Origin: Clostridiales bacterium UBA1701
Lineage (GTDB): Bacteria > Bacillota > Clostridia > Oscillospirales > Oscillospiraceae
DNA length: 33,131 nucleotides
Direction of reading: 5' to 3'
NCBI GenBank assembly: GCA_002320035.1
Contig: DCJL01000034.1
Location: 36,642 to 69,772 of the forward strand
In this document: positions 1 through 6,773 of the stretch, piece by piece
Layout of the letters: each line of letters begins with the position of its first letter
Position numbering within the stretch: the first letter of the stretch is position 1
The notes under the pieces: generated by a model
Seen by the model: only the letters and a program-made list of their open reading frames with translations
Database searches by the model: none
What the model was told of the DNA's origin: nothing
Program-made: the position numbers and the translations under genes

Positions 1-24
1 CGGCAAACGTTTTTTGACAGTCTC
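1..24. repeat. 24-base dispersed repeat, copy 1
   Basis: An exact 24-base match to positions 11598-11621. It contains an AAACGTTT palindrome, a run of T and the string TTGACAGTCTC. Both copies lie directly beside a terminator hairpin, on the same side of it. The left end may continue outside the window. It is probably an intergenic repeat family; its function is unknown. Confidence 0.6.
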
Positions 25-25
25 G

Positions 26-69
26 CCGGGTGTAACGCTCCTTCAAAGGAGCGTTACACCCGGTTTTTT
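26..69 (+). terminator. Strong hairpin terminator and left inverted repeat of the AT-rich island
   Basis: A perfect 18-base stem (26-43 with 46-63) is followed by six T on the plus strand, as expected of a Rho-independent terminator for transcripts arriving from the left. Compared with the reverse complement of 6623-6660, the hairpin differs at one base in 38. It therefore doubles as the left member of an inverted-repeat pair bracketing the island. On the minus strand it lies downstream of the last island gene but has no T run on that side. Confidence 0.8.
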
Positions 70-104
70 AATTTATGAAAAAAGAGCGGAGCATAAGGAT
101 GTGC

Positions 105-656
105 CTACTTTCCTAAGCAGTTTTCCATCTTCATTTCGCAGCTGTGCGTTTCTCCGCCGCCGTCCCATGTGATCTCTACTTCAATGCGCTTTGCAATCTC
201 CAATATATCCTCGATCTCTTGATCATGCTCCTCAAGATAGGAGGCTTCCATGATCATCGGGGCCCAGCCGATGATCGCGCCCCATGCTTTCATGTCGCCC
301 TCAGACTGAAGCGCCGCCTCCGCTTCCGAATAGAAGCGGTCGAAGGGAGTCGGCATTTCCAAAACGCCTGACGCAAGATAGTATGCCATTTCTTCCGGCA
401 GCCGCAATGTAACGCACACATCATCCAAGGTGTATGGGGATATGTTAAAAACAGATACCTCAAAGCTGACGCGAAGCAGCCCCTCCTGATCGGTGATGAT
501 TTTCCCGCTGCCGTCTTTCACTTCGCAATAAAATTTGTGATCAGCATCATACACGGGCTCTTGTTCCTCCCGCCGGGCGCAGGCGCTCAATGACAAAAGA
601 AGAAACACGCAGAGTATCACACTGAAATAGAAGCGCCTCTTTTTTATTAGAACCAT
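105..656 (-). CDS. Small lipoprotein of unknown function
   Basis: The 183-residue product starts with a basic, hydrophobic signal segment ending in the lipobox LSAC (Cys near residue 26), so it should be a lipid-anchored protein on the outer face of the membrane. The mature part is acidic with no motif I recognise; its middle alternates short beta-like stretches resembling a small all-beta fold. The start codon lies inside the end of the upstream secreted-protein gene (10-base overlap) and has no clear ribosome site of its own, which suggests translational coupling. That pairing of a secreted protein with a coupled surface lipoprotein would fit a partner or protection role, but this is inference. 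The next element downstream is the hairpin at 26-69. Gene reality is well supported; function is not known. Confidence 0.75.
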   Translation of the reverse strand: MVLIKKRRFYFSVILCVFLLLSLSACARREEQEPVYDADHKFYCEVKDGSGKIITDQEGLLRVSFEVSVFNISPYTLDDVCVTLRLPEEMAYYLASGVLEMPTPFDRFYSEAEAALQSEGDMKAWGAIIGWAPMIMEASYLEEHDQEIEDILEIAKRIEVEITWDGGGETHSCEMKMENCLGK

Positions 657-1411
657 GTTTCATCAGTAAAAGTTCCAGTCCATGCATTTGACACGGTTGC
701 GTTGAGAAGCCATGCATCAGAACTGGCATAGTTGGCACTTCTTTCAGTATATATCGGCGCATCTAAGTAATCATGTGTTCCAGTACGATAATTATTAATT
801 TCGTCGTCCCAAACTGCTCCAAGTACATGCTTAAATGTTTCTTGCTGGCCAGTACGATAATAAACCGAATAATATGAGTTCAAATTAGGATCAGAAGACC
901 AGCGTGCCAATCCTTCCCTGTAGGTATTCCGTGAAGAAACAAATGTTTTTGCGTAAACTTTACTATTACTGCTTGCAACCAAACTAACAGCAGACAATAT
1001 TTGCGATACGGTTGCACTGGCTACCCCCGGTATAAATGACAGGGCAAAACTTGCAATGCTGGAAAAAGTACCAGCTTTATATCCAACCTCGGTAAGGCCA
1101 GATGAACCAAATACAGTTTTGACTATTTTTGCTATGGGAGTACCTTCGCCAAATGTGTTAGGGGACATTGTATTGTCAGAAACAGGGATAATTTCCTGTA
1201 CGATTACTGGTGTCGTATTTGTAACTTCACCTGAAAAAATTCGAGCTTTACCAGAACCTAAAGAGGGTTGCTCGAACTCATTATCATAGTTATATATGAT
1301 AAACCCATCTTTGATTTCAACGAAAGCAGGTGTTTCATATGCTGCATATGCTGGGATTGTACAGGTCAGGAACATAGAAAAAACCAAAAGTATAGAAAAA
1401 ATTTTTTTCAT
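647..1411 (-). CDS. Secreted protein of unknown function with a central hydrophobic segment
   Basis: The product has 254 residues, with a classical signal peptide (Lys-Lys start, hydrophobic core, cleavage after AYA near residue 23). Residues of about 115-150 are rich in Ala, Ser, Val and Ile and could form one or two membrane-inserting helices; the rest is polar and rich in Tyr, Thr and Asn. Only the leader and this stretch are strongly hydrophobic. I do not recognise the family. The ribosome site GAGGG sits about 8 bases before the ATG. It is the second-to-last gene of the minus-strand island and overlaps the start of the lipoprotein gene by 10 bases. A secreted effector with an insertion helix is possible but unproven; a structural surface protein is equally possible. 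Confidence 0.75.
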   Translation of the reverse strand: MKKIFSILLVFSMFLTCTIPAYAAYETPAFVEIKDGFIIYNYDNEFEQPSLGSGKARIFSGEVTNTTPVIVQEIIPVSDNTMSPNTFGEGTPIAKIVKTVFGSSGLTEVGYKAGTFSSIASFALSFIPGVASATVSQILSAVSLVASSNSKVYAKTFVSSRNTYREGLARWSSDPNLNSYYSVYYRTGQQETFKHVLGAVWDDEINNYRTGTHDYLDAPIYTERSANYASSDAWLLNATVSNAWTGTFTDETWF

Positions 1412-1592
1412 CGATTATTCCCTCTTTCAAAAGAACATTCATTTTGGTATTATCATTCTTTCTTTTCTCGCATGATAGCAACAGAATTAAATTCCTCTAA
1501 GCCATTGGAATTAGGCCTTGTTTGAAAAATAAAAGTTGTACAATCCAATAGACTCACTTGCTTTAGAATATTTACGGTAGAGGGAAACTTAC

Positions 1593-2006
1593 TTAAATTT
1601 CGAAAGTGTGCTGTGCCAATTCCATAAATGTGTAGTGTCCAGCGTATCCATCGGGTGTCAAGCCAGTTGCAACCTGAAAATTATAAATTGCATTATATGT
1701 ATTCCCACCGAAAAGGCCATCTACCCCATAAGGGTCACAGTTAATACCAAAGTCATTATGTATGTCTGTAAGTGCAGCTTGTGTCCCTCGAACATCATAA
1801 GCTCGATTTTGATTGCCGTAACCCACAACTGTCCCATATGGAATCTCGAAATATCCGAACGACGTTGAAAGCGGATAGTAATTTGGCATAACATCATCCA
1901 AAGCAGATACTCGGTTGTAACCATCTGCAAAAGCCACAACAGATAGCAATGACAGCGACAGAACTATAACTAAAATTGTTGAAACTGCAATCTTCATTTT
2001 TTTCAT
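1593..2006 (-). CDS. Secreted protein with a peptidoglycan-binding-like (PGRP/PG_binding_1) domain
   Basis: The product has 137 residues. An N-terminal signal peptide ends after AFA near residue 27. The C-terminal half (about 72-132) reads like the three-helix peptidoglycan-binding fold: an RGTQAAL helix, then the hallmark GVDGLFGGNTYNAIYNFQ loop-helix and the GLTPDGYAG turn. In this family the VDGxFGxxTxxAVxxFQ pattern marks binding to cell-wall peptide stems. No catalytic domain is attached, so the protein probably binds the wall without cutting it. An AAGGAG site precedes the ATG by about 11 bases, slightly long; the Met at codon 4 is an alternative start. It lies 59 bases downstream of the solute-binding lipoprotein gene in the island. 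Confidence 0.8.
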   Translation of the reverse strand: MKKMKIAVSTILVIVLSLSLLSVVAFADGYNRVSALDDVMPNYYPLSTSFGYFEIPYGTVVGYGNQNRAYDVRGTQAALTDIHNDFGINCDPYGVDGLFGGNTYNAIYNFQVATGLTPDGYAGHYTFMELAQHTFEI

Positions 2007-2065
2007 GCTGAATTATTCTCCTTTTCTGTATTTTGTTTTTGTCTACTTCCTGTCCCTAACCAAAA

Positions 2066-4273
2066 TCATCCATACTGCTCAGATATATAAATTTGCGCTC
2101 GTGACTGAATGCTTGCAGACGCTTGTTTTACTGATATGTCTCCTGCAAAAAAAGGTTGACTCTCTCGAATTATAATATTTAGAAGTGCTTCATCACAACT
2201 CATCATACAATCCATGTTTTCTATGATTGCTTTTAGTCTGGCCTTCGCTGTGCCAATATCTGTCGTACCTTCTATTGCAATGTAAGAATCCTCAAAATAT
2301 GTGTTAAGTATCGGCGGTTGCTCAAGGTATTTCTCCTCCCACAGTTCCATGCGTTCATCTAATAGACTTTGAATAATGGGGCAGTACATATCGGCTGTTT
2401 GTGCTTCTGGGCTTAGTATAAAATAAATAAAATCCATAACCCCCTCTTTGTTTGGAGAACTGGCTGACATACTTACAAGTGCATGAGGGAGAAGTGCTAC
2501 CCCCGAAGAGGATTCTGCTGGAAAACCTACATACTGTGCCTGCCCCCCAAAGATTGTATCTGTAAAGGATAGAAAAACTATTGCACTGCTGCCAATTTGT
2601 CGTATCAAAATTGGCTGCTCTCCTACATATGCCCTTGCAATAGGCTGTGAATCTAGGTTCTCATAATCCACATCATCTGGCAAACCAGCTGCGAAGCTCA
2701 AAAAATCCTGGAAACTTTGACTTTCAAAATCGCACGCAAGTTTTTCCTTATCTACATATTCATCTTCAAGAAATGCCAGCAAATAATATAGAAAAATGTC
2801 CTTTGTTACCTCCGGGCCAAATACATTTTCTGCTGCCATACCGTCGACAGCATTAAAGAAGTCTTTTGGCCTCCAACTGCCATTATCTCCAACAAAACTT
2901 GAATCCCCGCACAATGTTACCGCTTCAAAGCCCGGTGCAATATAATAAAGCCCATCTTCGTACTCCAACACCTCAACTGCACTCTGTACAAAGTCAGAAT
3001 ATATAACTGGAGCATCTCCAGAAAAATACGGTTTCAGATCCTCAAAAAGACCTTTTTCCGCATAAAGTTCTGCAGGTAATTGGGATAGATCATATATGTC
3101 TGGCATAAATCCCGCAACAATGTCTGCCCGTAACATATCCAGTCCTTGACCTTCATGCCCAGCCTCGTCATACTTTGCATAGTCAATTACATTAATTTTA
3201 AAATTTGCACCACTATTATTGTATTCCGTAACAAGTTTACTCAAAGTGAAATCCAGGTTATATGCCGCCAAAGTTAGCTGTTTAGCCGAAGTACCATTCG
3301 ATGGTTGCCATAACGACGGGCCGTGGGCATCTAAGCCAAATAACAGCCCCTCCTTAACGTAAATCAACGAATACACATGCATTGAACTTGAAAACATATC
3401 TATCAAAGTTTCTCTTGTATCATTTATGTAGTCAAATCTGTAAAGAACATTGCCGAATTCAGCAAGAACAGTAGTACTATTTGATTTATTATCTGCGTAA
3501 AATGCAGTAAATTGTTTATTAGAATCATATCTTGCTACAGGAGAAAAATTAGAATCAAGAACAATTGTTCTGGTAATTGGCGACTTATCTCCGGGTGATT
3601 CTATTACTTGGGCCATAATAATGCTTTTTCCATCTTCTTGCTGAACACATATACCATGCCTATAATACTTACCAATATTATAGGCAAGTATGCCCTCGGC
3701 ATCCAATGCAAGAATATCTGTCGCTGTAAAGACAATATAGCCATTTTCTACTTTAGTAATTTGGGTAATAATACTTTCTTCATACTCTTTTAGCATGGGC
3801 AAAACAAGTTTTGTCCACTCTTTATCCTCTGTTTGAGATAGAACAGTATATTCCCCATCTTCATTGAGACCTAACACCCTAACCGTGCTATCTATGCTTT
3901 CACATATATAGCATATTCGTTCTTCTTCTGAATACTCAAGTTTTTCTACATTGCTACCGTCTGGATCCATTTTATACAAAACTTGGTTCTCACCAGAAGT
4001 ACCTAACATTACAACTTTCTCTCCCAATCTTGCGGCTTGTTCAAAAGTAACATTTTGCTCCGGGAACGGAAGTCGATTACCAACGTAAATTATACCGTTT
4101 CCCTCTATATCACTATTACTGTGTTCATTAGGCCGCCTATCCATACTTACTTTATCATCATCCAATATTTCTCGCGATACCCCTGCCGACAATACCTCGT
4201 TTGCCTTCTTACAACCTCCTAGAGGCACCATAATTGCCAAGACCAAAATTAAACAAATACTTTTCTTTACCAT
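2066..4273 (-). CDS. Extracellular solute-binding lipoprotein with a long N-terminal domain
   Basis: The product has 735 residues with lipobox LGGC (Cys 21). Residues of about 60-330 hold repeated short beta strands that look like a propeller-type sensor domain. Residues of about 340-735 resemble the ABC sugar-binding family 1 fold, with NLDFTLSKLVTEYN at the start and a conserved tail (FAGDISVKQASASIQSRAQI). No permease or ATPase gene is nearby, so either transport partners are elsewhere or the protein senses rather than imports. The length is well above the usual 400-500 residues because of the extra domain. The ribosome site is weak (AGAAAG about 10 bases upstream). A 390-base spacer separates it from the upstream secreted-protein gene. 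The domain reading is by pattern, so the N-terminal fold is uncertain. Confidence 0.8.
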   Translation of the reverse strand: MVKKSICLILVLAIMVPLGGCKKANEVLSAGVSREILDDDKVSMDRRPNEHSNSDIEGNGIIYVGNRLPFPEQNVTFEQAARLGEKVVMLGTSGENQVLYKMDPDGSNVEKLEYSEEERICYICESIDSTVRVLGLNEDGEYTVLSQTEDKEWTKLVLPMLKEYEESIITQITKVENGYIVFTATDILALDAEGILAYNIGKYYRHGICVQQEDGKSIIMAQVIESPGDKSPITRTIVLDSNFSPVARYDSNKQFTAFYADNKSNSTTVLAEFGNVLYRFDYINDTRETLIDMFSSSMHVYSLIYVKEGLLFGLDAHGPSLWQPSNGTSAKQLTLAAYNLDFTLSKLVTEYNNSGANFKINVIDYAKYDEAGHEGQGLDMLRADIVAGFMPDIYDLSQLPAELYAEKGLFEDLKPYFSGDAPVIYSDFVQSAVEVLEYEDGLYYIAPGFEAVTLCGDSSFVGDNGSWRPKDFFNAVDGMAAENVFGPEVTKDIFLYYLLAFLEDEYVDKEKLACDFESQSFQDFLSFAAGLPDDVDYENLDSQPIARAYVGEQPILIRQIGSSAIVFLSFTDTIFGGQAQYVGFPAESSSGVALLPHALVSMSASSPNKEGVMDFIYFILSPEAQTADMYCPIIQSLLDERMELWEEKYLEQPPILNTYFEDSYIAIEGTTDIGTAKARLKAIIENMDCMMSCDEALLNIIIRESQPFFAGDISVKQASASIQSRAQIYISEQYG

Positions 4274-4663
4274 GAGTGATACTTCTTTCTTGTCAACATA
4301 TATAAGCGCACTTAATTCAATACTACTCCTTCAAAGAATTTGTATTCTTTTTGTCTCAGGTCCCTATGTCCCACTGTTTGTCCAATAGTATTCAGTATTA
4401 TTATTCAGCAACTTATGTATTTTTTTTAATCTATTATGGTGTAGCCCCGACTTGTGCACGATGTTGCAAAGCTCTTTTCAAATTTATGATAAGAGCGAAT
4501 TTCAATCACTTTATGTATTTTAGGAGCTAATAGTTAATTCCTACGCCAGCAACTGTATATACTATATCAATCAACAAATTTCTCATGTGACTCATGTGAT
4601 GATAATATAAGTTATTTATTATAATAAGTTGCTACCTTACACTCAATACATTTTTTAACTTCA
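4274..4663. other. 390-base AT-rich intergenic spacer within the island
   Basis: No credible gene on either strand. It holds several AT-rich boxes that could be promoter elements for the lipoprotein gene at 2066-4273 (for example, on the minus strand, TTGCTG with TACTAT 15 bases later), but none is convincing. A short GCTCTT/AAGAGC dyad lies near 4470-4500. No terminator was found for the gene ending at 4664, so read-through is possible. Confidence 0.4.
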
Positions 4664-5014
4664 TTACCCGCATTTTTGACTAACAGGAGTTGCGGAAAAA
4701 GAAATACCATCAATTGTCCCACTGACCTTAAGCGTATATGTTTTTCCACTTTCTACCGCACAGCTTCCACTAATTAAGACAAGCGATGTTCCACTGCCCG
4801 GCCATGATTCTATACATACGCTACCATCCCAAAGGGACATTGTTGCCACTATACTCTTGCCGGAGCCCGATATTGAAACAGCGCAATTTGCGGTGGTACC
4901 AGAAAACGAAAGGCTTGGAGTTATTTTTTGTGCTCGCAATGGTTCAGCAAATGCCGTAATGGAAAGCGATACAAAAATTACCGCTGCCAGCATGATTGCA
5001 ATCACTTTTTTCAT
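4664..5014 (-). CDS. Small secreted beta-rich protein
   Basis: The product has 116 residues from the ATG at 5014. A GTG three codons upstream overlaps a near-perfect ribosome site (AAAGGAGGTG), which places the true start at the ATG 8 bases later. The signal peptide ends after AFA near residue 23. The mature protein of about 93 residues is Ser, Gly and Thr rich, with alternating strands and three Cys (one at the penultimate position), as in small Ig-like secreted proteins common in Clostridia whose role is unknown. A candidate ECF-type promoter lies just upstream (5047-5076), making it the most likely direct target of the neighbouring sigma factor. It is the first gene after the sigma/anti-sigma pair. 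Confidence 0.75.
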   Translation of the reverse strand: MKKVIAIMLAAVIFVSLSITAFAEPLRAQKITPSLSFSGTTANCAVSISGSGKSIVATMSLWDGSVCIESWPGSGTSLVLISGSCAVESGKTYTLKVSGTIDGISFSATPVSQKCG

Positions 5015-5046
5015 ATATTTCACCTCCTTTCTTCTCGTTATAACAA

Positions 5047-5076
5047 TATAACGGAGAAAAGGGGTGAAACCGGACA
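5047..5076 (-). promoter_or_regulatory. Candidate ECF sigma factor promoter
   Basis: Read on the minus strand, TGTCCG is followed after 17 bases by CGTTATA, with the start codon about 32 bases further on. The CGT at the -10 position and the non-TTGACA -35 box are typical of ECF-type promoters, and no sigma-A promoter of comparable quality is seen. The assignment to the adjacent sigma factor is inference from position. Confidence 0.45.
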
Positions 5077-5163
5077 GTTAAATATTATAATTTTTTTATT
5101 TTTTGTTAAAAGAGCAAAATATACAAAATTTCAATTGATAATTTCACGTTTCCTACAATAAAA

Positions 5164-5883
5164 CTATTTTAATATAATGTTTTCAGCAATCTTTATCATC
5201 GCCTCCTTTCCCAACAATGAATTTAAGTCAAACGCTATTCCGGATTCTTCATCGATCCACCAAAGAATATTGGCCTCATTTTCACCCGAGTCCAAATAAA
5301 AATCCGCAGAATTACCATTTACCTTGACCGATTCATATATTATTTTATTATCAGAAACTGTAAGAATTTCAGAATCTGAACCTACATACATGTACCCATA
5401 GAAAAAGACGATATCCTCTCCATCGTTGCTGGTAAAAAGCACGGCTCCGCTTTCTTCGCCTATATTCTCTATTGCTTTAACATATCCATCAGGTAACCAG
5501 CCGAACTCACACTTGGGGAGAACTCCAACTTTCCTGTTCCCAAAATACTCATACAACACGCTGTTCTCATATACGCTGCGTACCCACCAGACAAAATCTG
5601 CCCTTGCCTCTGCATCAAAGCTTAGCCAAAGCCCGGAACCAATTAAAACCGCTAGAAAAATCGCTGCAACACCACGCATTATATGCATAATGTTGCGCTG
5701 ATTTTTTTCTCTCTTTATCAGCGCAGTTATTTTTGAAGAAAACGAAGCTGAGAATTCATGTTCTATCTCGTCCGGCTCTGGCAATGATATTATTAGCGCC
5801 TCACGGACTGCGTAGGCTGCCTGTTGTAATTGCTCATCACTAAAACTTATAAAGTTTTCATACGACTCAGAGGATCTATTCAT
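5164..5883 (-). CDS. Membrane anti-sigma factor-like protein (DUF4367-type)
   Basis: The product has 239 residues. An acidic cytoplasmic part (1-65) with helices precedes one transmembrane segment (about 68-88), followed by an exported domain (90-239) with the layout of DUF4367 sensor domains (LPDGYVKAIEN, then strands around FFYGYMYV). The start codon overlaps the sigma-factor stop codon in an ATGA arrangement, so the two proteins are made together. The expected role is to hold the sigma factor at the membrane until an envelope signal releases it. That role is inferred from gene order and topology; I see no zinc-binding HxxxCxxC anti-sigma motif in the N-terminal part. Confidence 0.8.
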   Translation of the reverse strand: MNRSSESYENFISFSDEQLQQAAYAVREALIISLPEPDEIEHEFSASFSSKITALIKREKNQRNIMHIMRGVAAIFLAVLIGSGLWLSFDAEARADFVWWVRSVYENSVLYEYFGNRKVGVLPKCEFGWLPDGYVKAIENIGEESGAVLFTSNDGEDIVFFYGYMYVGSDSEILTVSDNKIIYESVKVNGNSADFYLDSGENEANILWWIDEESGIAFDLNSLLGKEAMIKIAENIILK

Positions 5884-6401
5884 ATTGTTTCACCAATTTC
5901 TTTCAGTTGCTTTTGAAGCGCCATTTTAGCCCTCCATATAAGTTTTTGGACTGTCTCCTGCGAATGTCCCAGCATTTTCCCAAGCTCTTTTGTACTATAT
6001 CCGTATGCGTAACGAAGAAGTATTACTTCTCTATACCGAGCTGGTAATTTTGAAATAGCATCTGATAAGCCGCCATCCCCCGGCAACTCAATTTCAAAGC
6101 CTGCTGTCGCCTCACTGAACTCAGTGTCTGACATATATTTTTTTGACCGCAGAATATCAAGCGCTTTACACTCCGCCACAATAACGGCAAAAGCTTTCGT
6201 TTCCGGACAGTTGATTTCAGATATTTTTTCTAAATGCGCAATAATTGATACAAAGGCCGTATGCACAGCGTCTTCAGCATCAGCATCATTTTTCAGAATG
6301 CTTCTTGCAACAAAAAACATAAGCTTGCGATAAGTTAAATATATTTGTTCAAATTTGGACTTGTCCTCATCTGAAGCAATCATTTGCATGTATATCAGCA
6401 C
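5880..6401 (-). CDS. ECF-type RNA polymerase sigma factor
   Basis: The product has 173 residues from a GTG start at 6401. The GAGGAG ribosome site lies 8 bases before that GTG, whereas the upstream ATG at 6434 falls inside the predicted -10 box and so cannot be the start. Region 2 (about 17-53) has the DAEDAVHTAFVSI core-binding helix; region 4 (about 115-165) has KLPARYREVILLRY followed by the YSTKELGKMLGHSQETVQKL helix-turn-helix. Regions 1 and 3 are absent, as in ECF factors. It starts a probable operon with its anti-sigma factor (ATGA overlap) and is the only regulator in the island, so the exported proteins downstream are likely its regulon. Confidence 0.93.
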   Translation of the reverse strand: MLIYMQMIASDEDKSKFEQIYLTYRKLMFFVARSILKNDADAEDAVHTAFVSIIAHLEKISEINCPETKAFAVIVAECKALDILRSKKYMSDTEFSEATAGFEIELPGDGGLSDAISKLPARYREVILLRYAYGYSTKELGKMLGHSQETVQKLIWRAKMALQKQLKEIGETI

Positions 6402-6429
6402 GGCAATGTCTCCTCTGCAATATACTCCT

Positions 6430-6458
6430 ATCATATATCAAAAATGTCAAAAAACCAA
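6430..6458 (-). promoter_or_regulatory. Sigma-A type promoter of the sigma-factor gene
   Basis: On the minus strand TTGGTT is separated by 17 bases from TATGAT. An overlapping TTGACA sits inside the spacer. The predicted transcript start leaves a short leader with the GAGGAG site, in line with the GTG start at 6401. Confidence 0.5.
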
Positions 6459-6478
6459 GCAAAATTTTATTTCAGTTT

Positions 6479-6509
6479 GTCAAAAAAGTCCATGCCGGAC
6501 TTTTTTGAC
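6479..6509. terminator. 13-base inverted repeat, probable two-way terminator
   Basis: Arms 6479-6491 and 6497-6509 are perfectly complementary around a 5-base loop. The core GTCC/GGAC is flanked by six A on one side and six T on the other, so it can end transcription in both directions. It sits 20 bases upstream of the sigma-factor promoter and would shield it from read-through; an operator role is the alternative. Confidence 0.5.
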
Positions 6510-6620
6510 TGTGCTTTCCGCGCCTATCCGCATTTGGGTCGGGATGGGCTGCGAGCGTTCTGACGGGATTTCAGGATAACTATTTCGCCGCAAAACAAAG
6601 AAAAAGGGTTCTATAATAAA

Positions 6621-6662
6621 AGCCGGGTGTAACGCTTCTTTGAAGGAGCGTTACACCCGGCT
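6621..6662. terminator. Hairpin terminator and right inverted repeat of the island
   Basis: A 20-base stem with a G-T pair, bounded by AAAA and TTTT, so it can work in both directions. On the minus strand it follows the symporter gene and carries the tail CTTTTATTATAG, making it the natural terminator of that operon. Its core is the reverse complement of 26-63 with one difference in 38 bases. Confidence 0.75.
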
Positions 6663-6729
6663 TTTGCCATGGCTCCGGAGCGAGCCATGACGCGCCCATA
6701 AAAACGCGGCGGATTTGGCGCGGCCACGT

Positions 6730-6751
6730 TCTAAGGGCATGTTCAGCGCCA
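6730..6751. repeat. 22-base repeat, copy 1
   Basis: Matches 9457-9478 with one mismatch. The second copy covers the last codons and stop of the methyltransferase gene (9459-10001). Here the repeat lies outside any gene, which suggests a small duplicated or gene-end-derived fragment. Confidence 0.5.
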
Positions 6752-6773
6752 AGGCGCTTTTTATTTATCCGCT

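Larger units (their letters stand above)
6510..6773. other. Intergenic region between the island and the conserved block
   Basis: Contains the right-hand hairpin (6621-6662), a 22-base repeat (6730-6751) and a small AGCGC/GCGCT dyad (6745-6758). Base composition changes from AT-rich to GC-rich here. The only small open frame (6651-6740, minus, 29 codons) starts in the repeat and stops in the hairpin and is not considered a gene. Confidence 0.5.

Noticed and set aside
6651..6740. A 29-codon open frame on the minus strand between the symporter gene and its terminator
   Set aside because: It starts inside a 22-base repeat, ends inside the terminator hairpin, and has no ribosome site; best seen as a repeat artefact.
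6745..6764. Possible plus-strand terminator AGCGC-CAAG-GCGCT with a T-rich tail
   Set aside because: No plus-strand gene ends here and the stem is only five bases; likely by chance within the repeat region.
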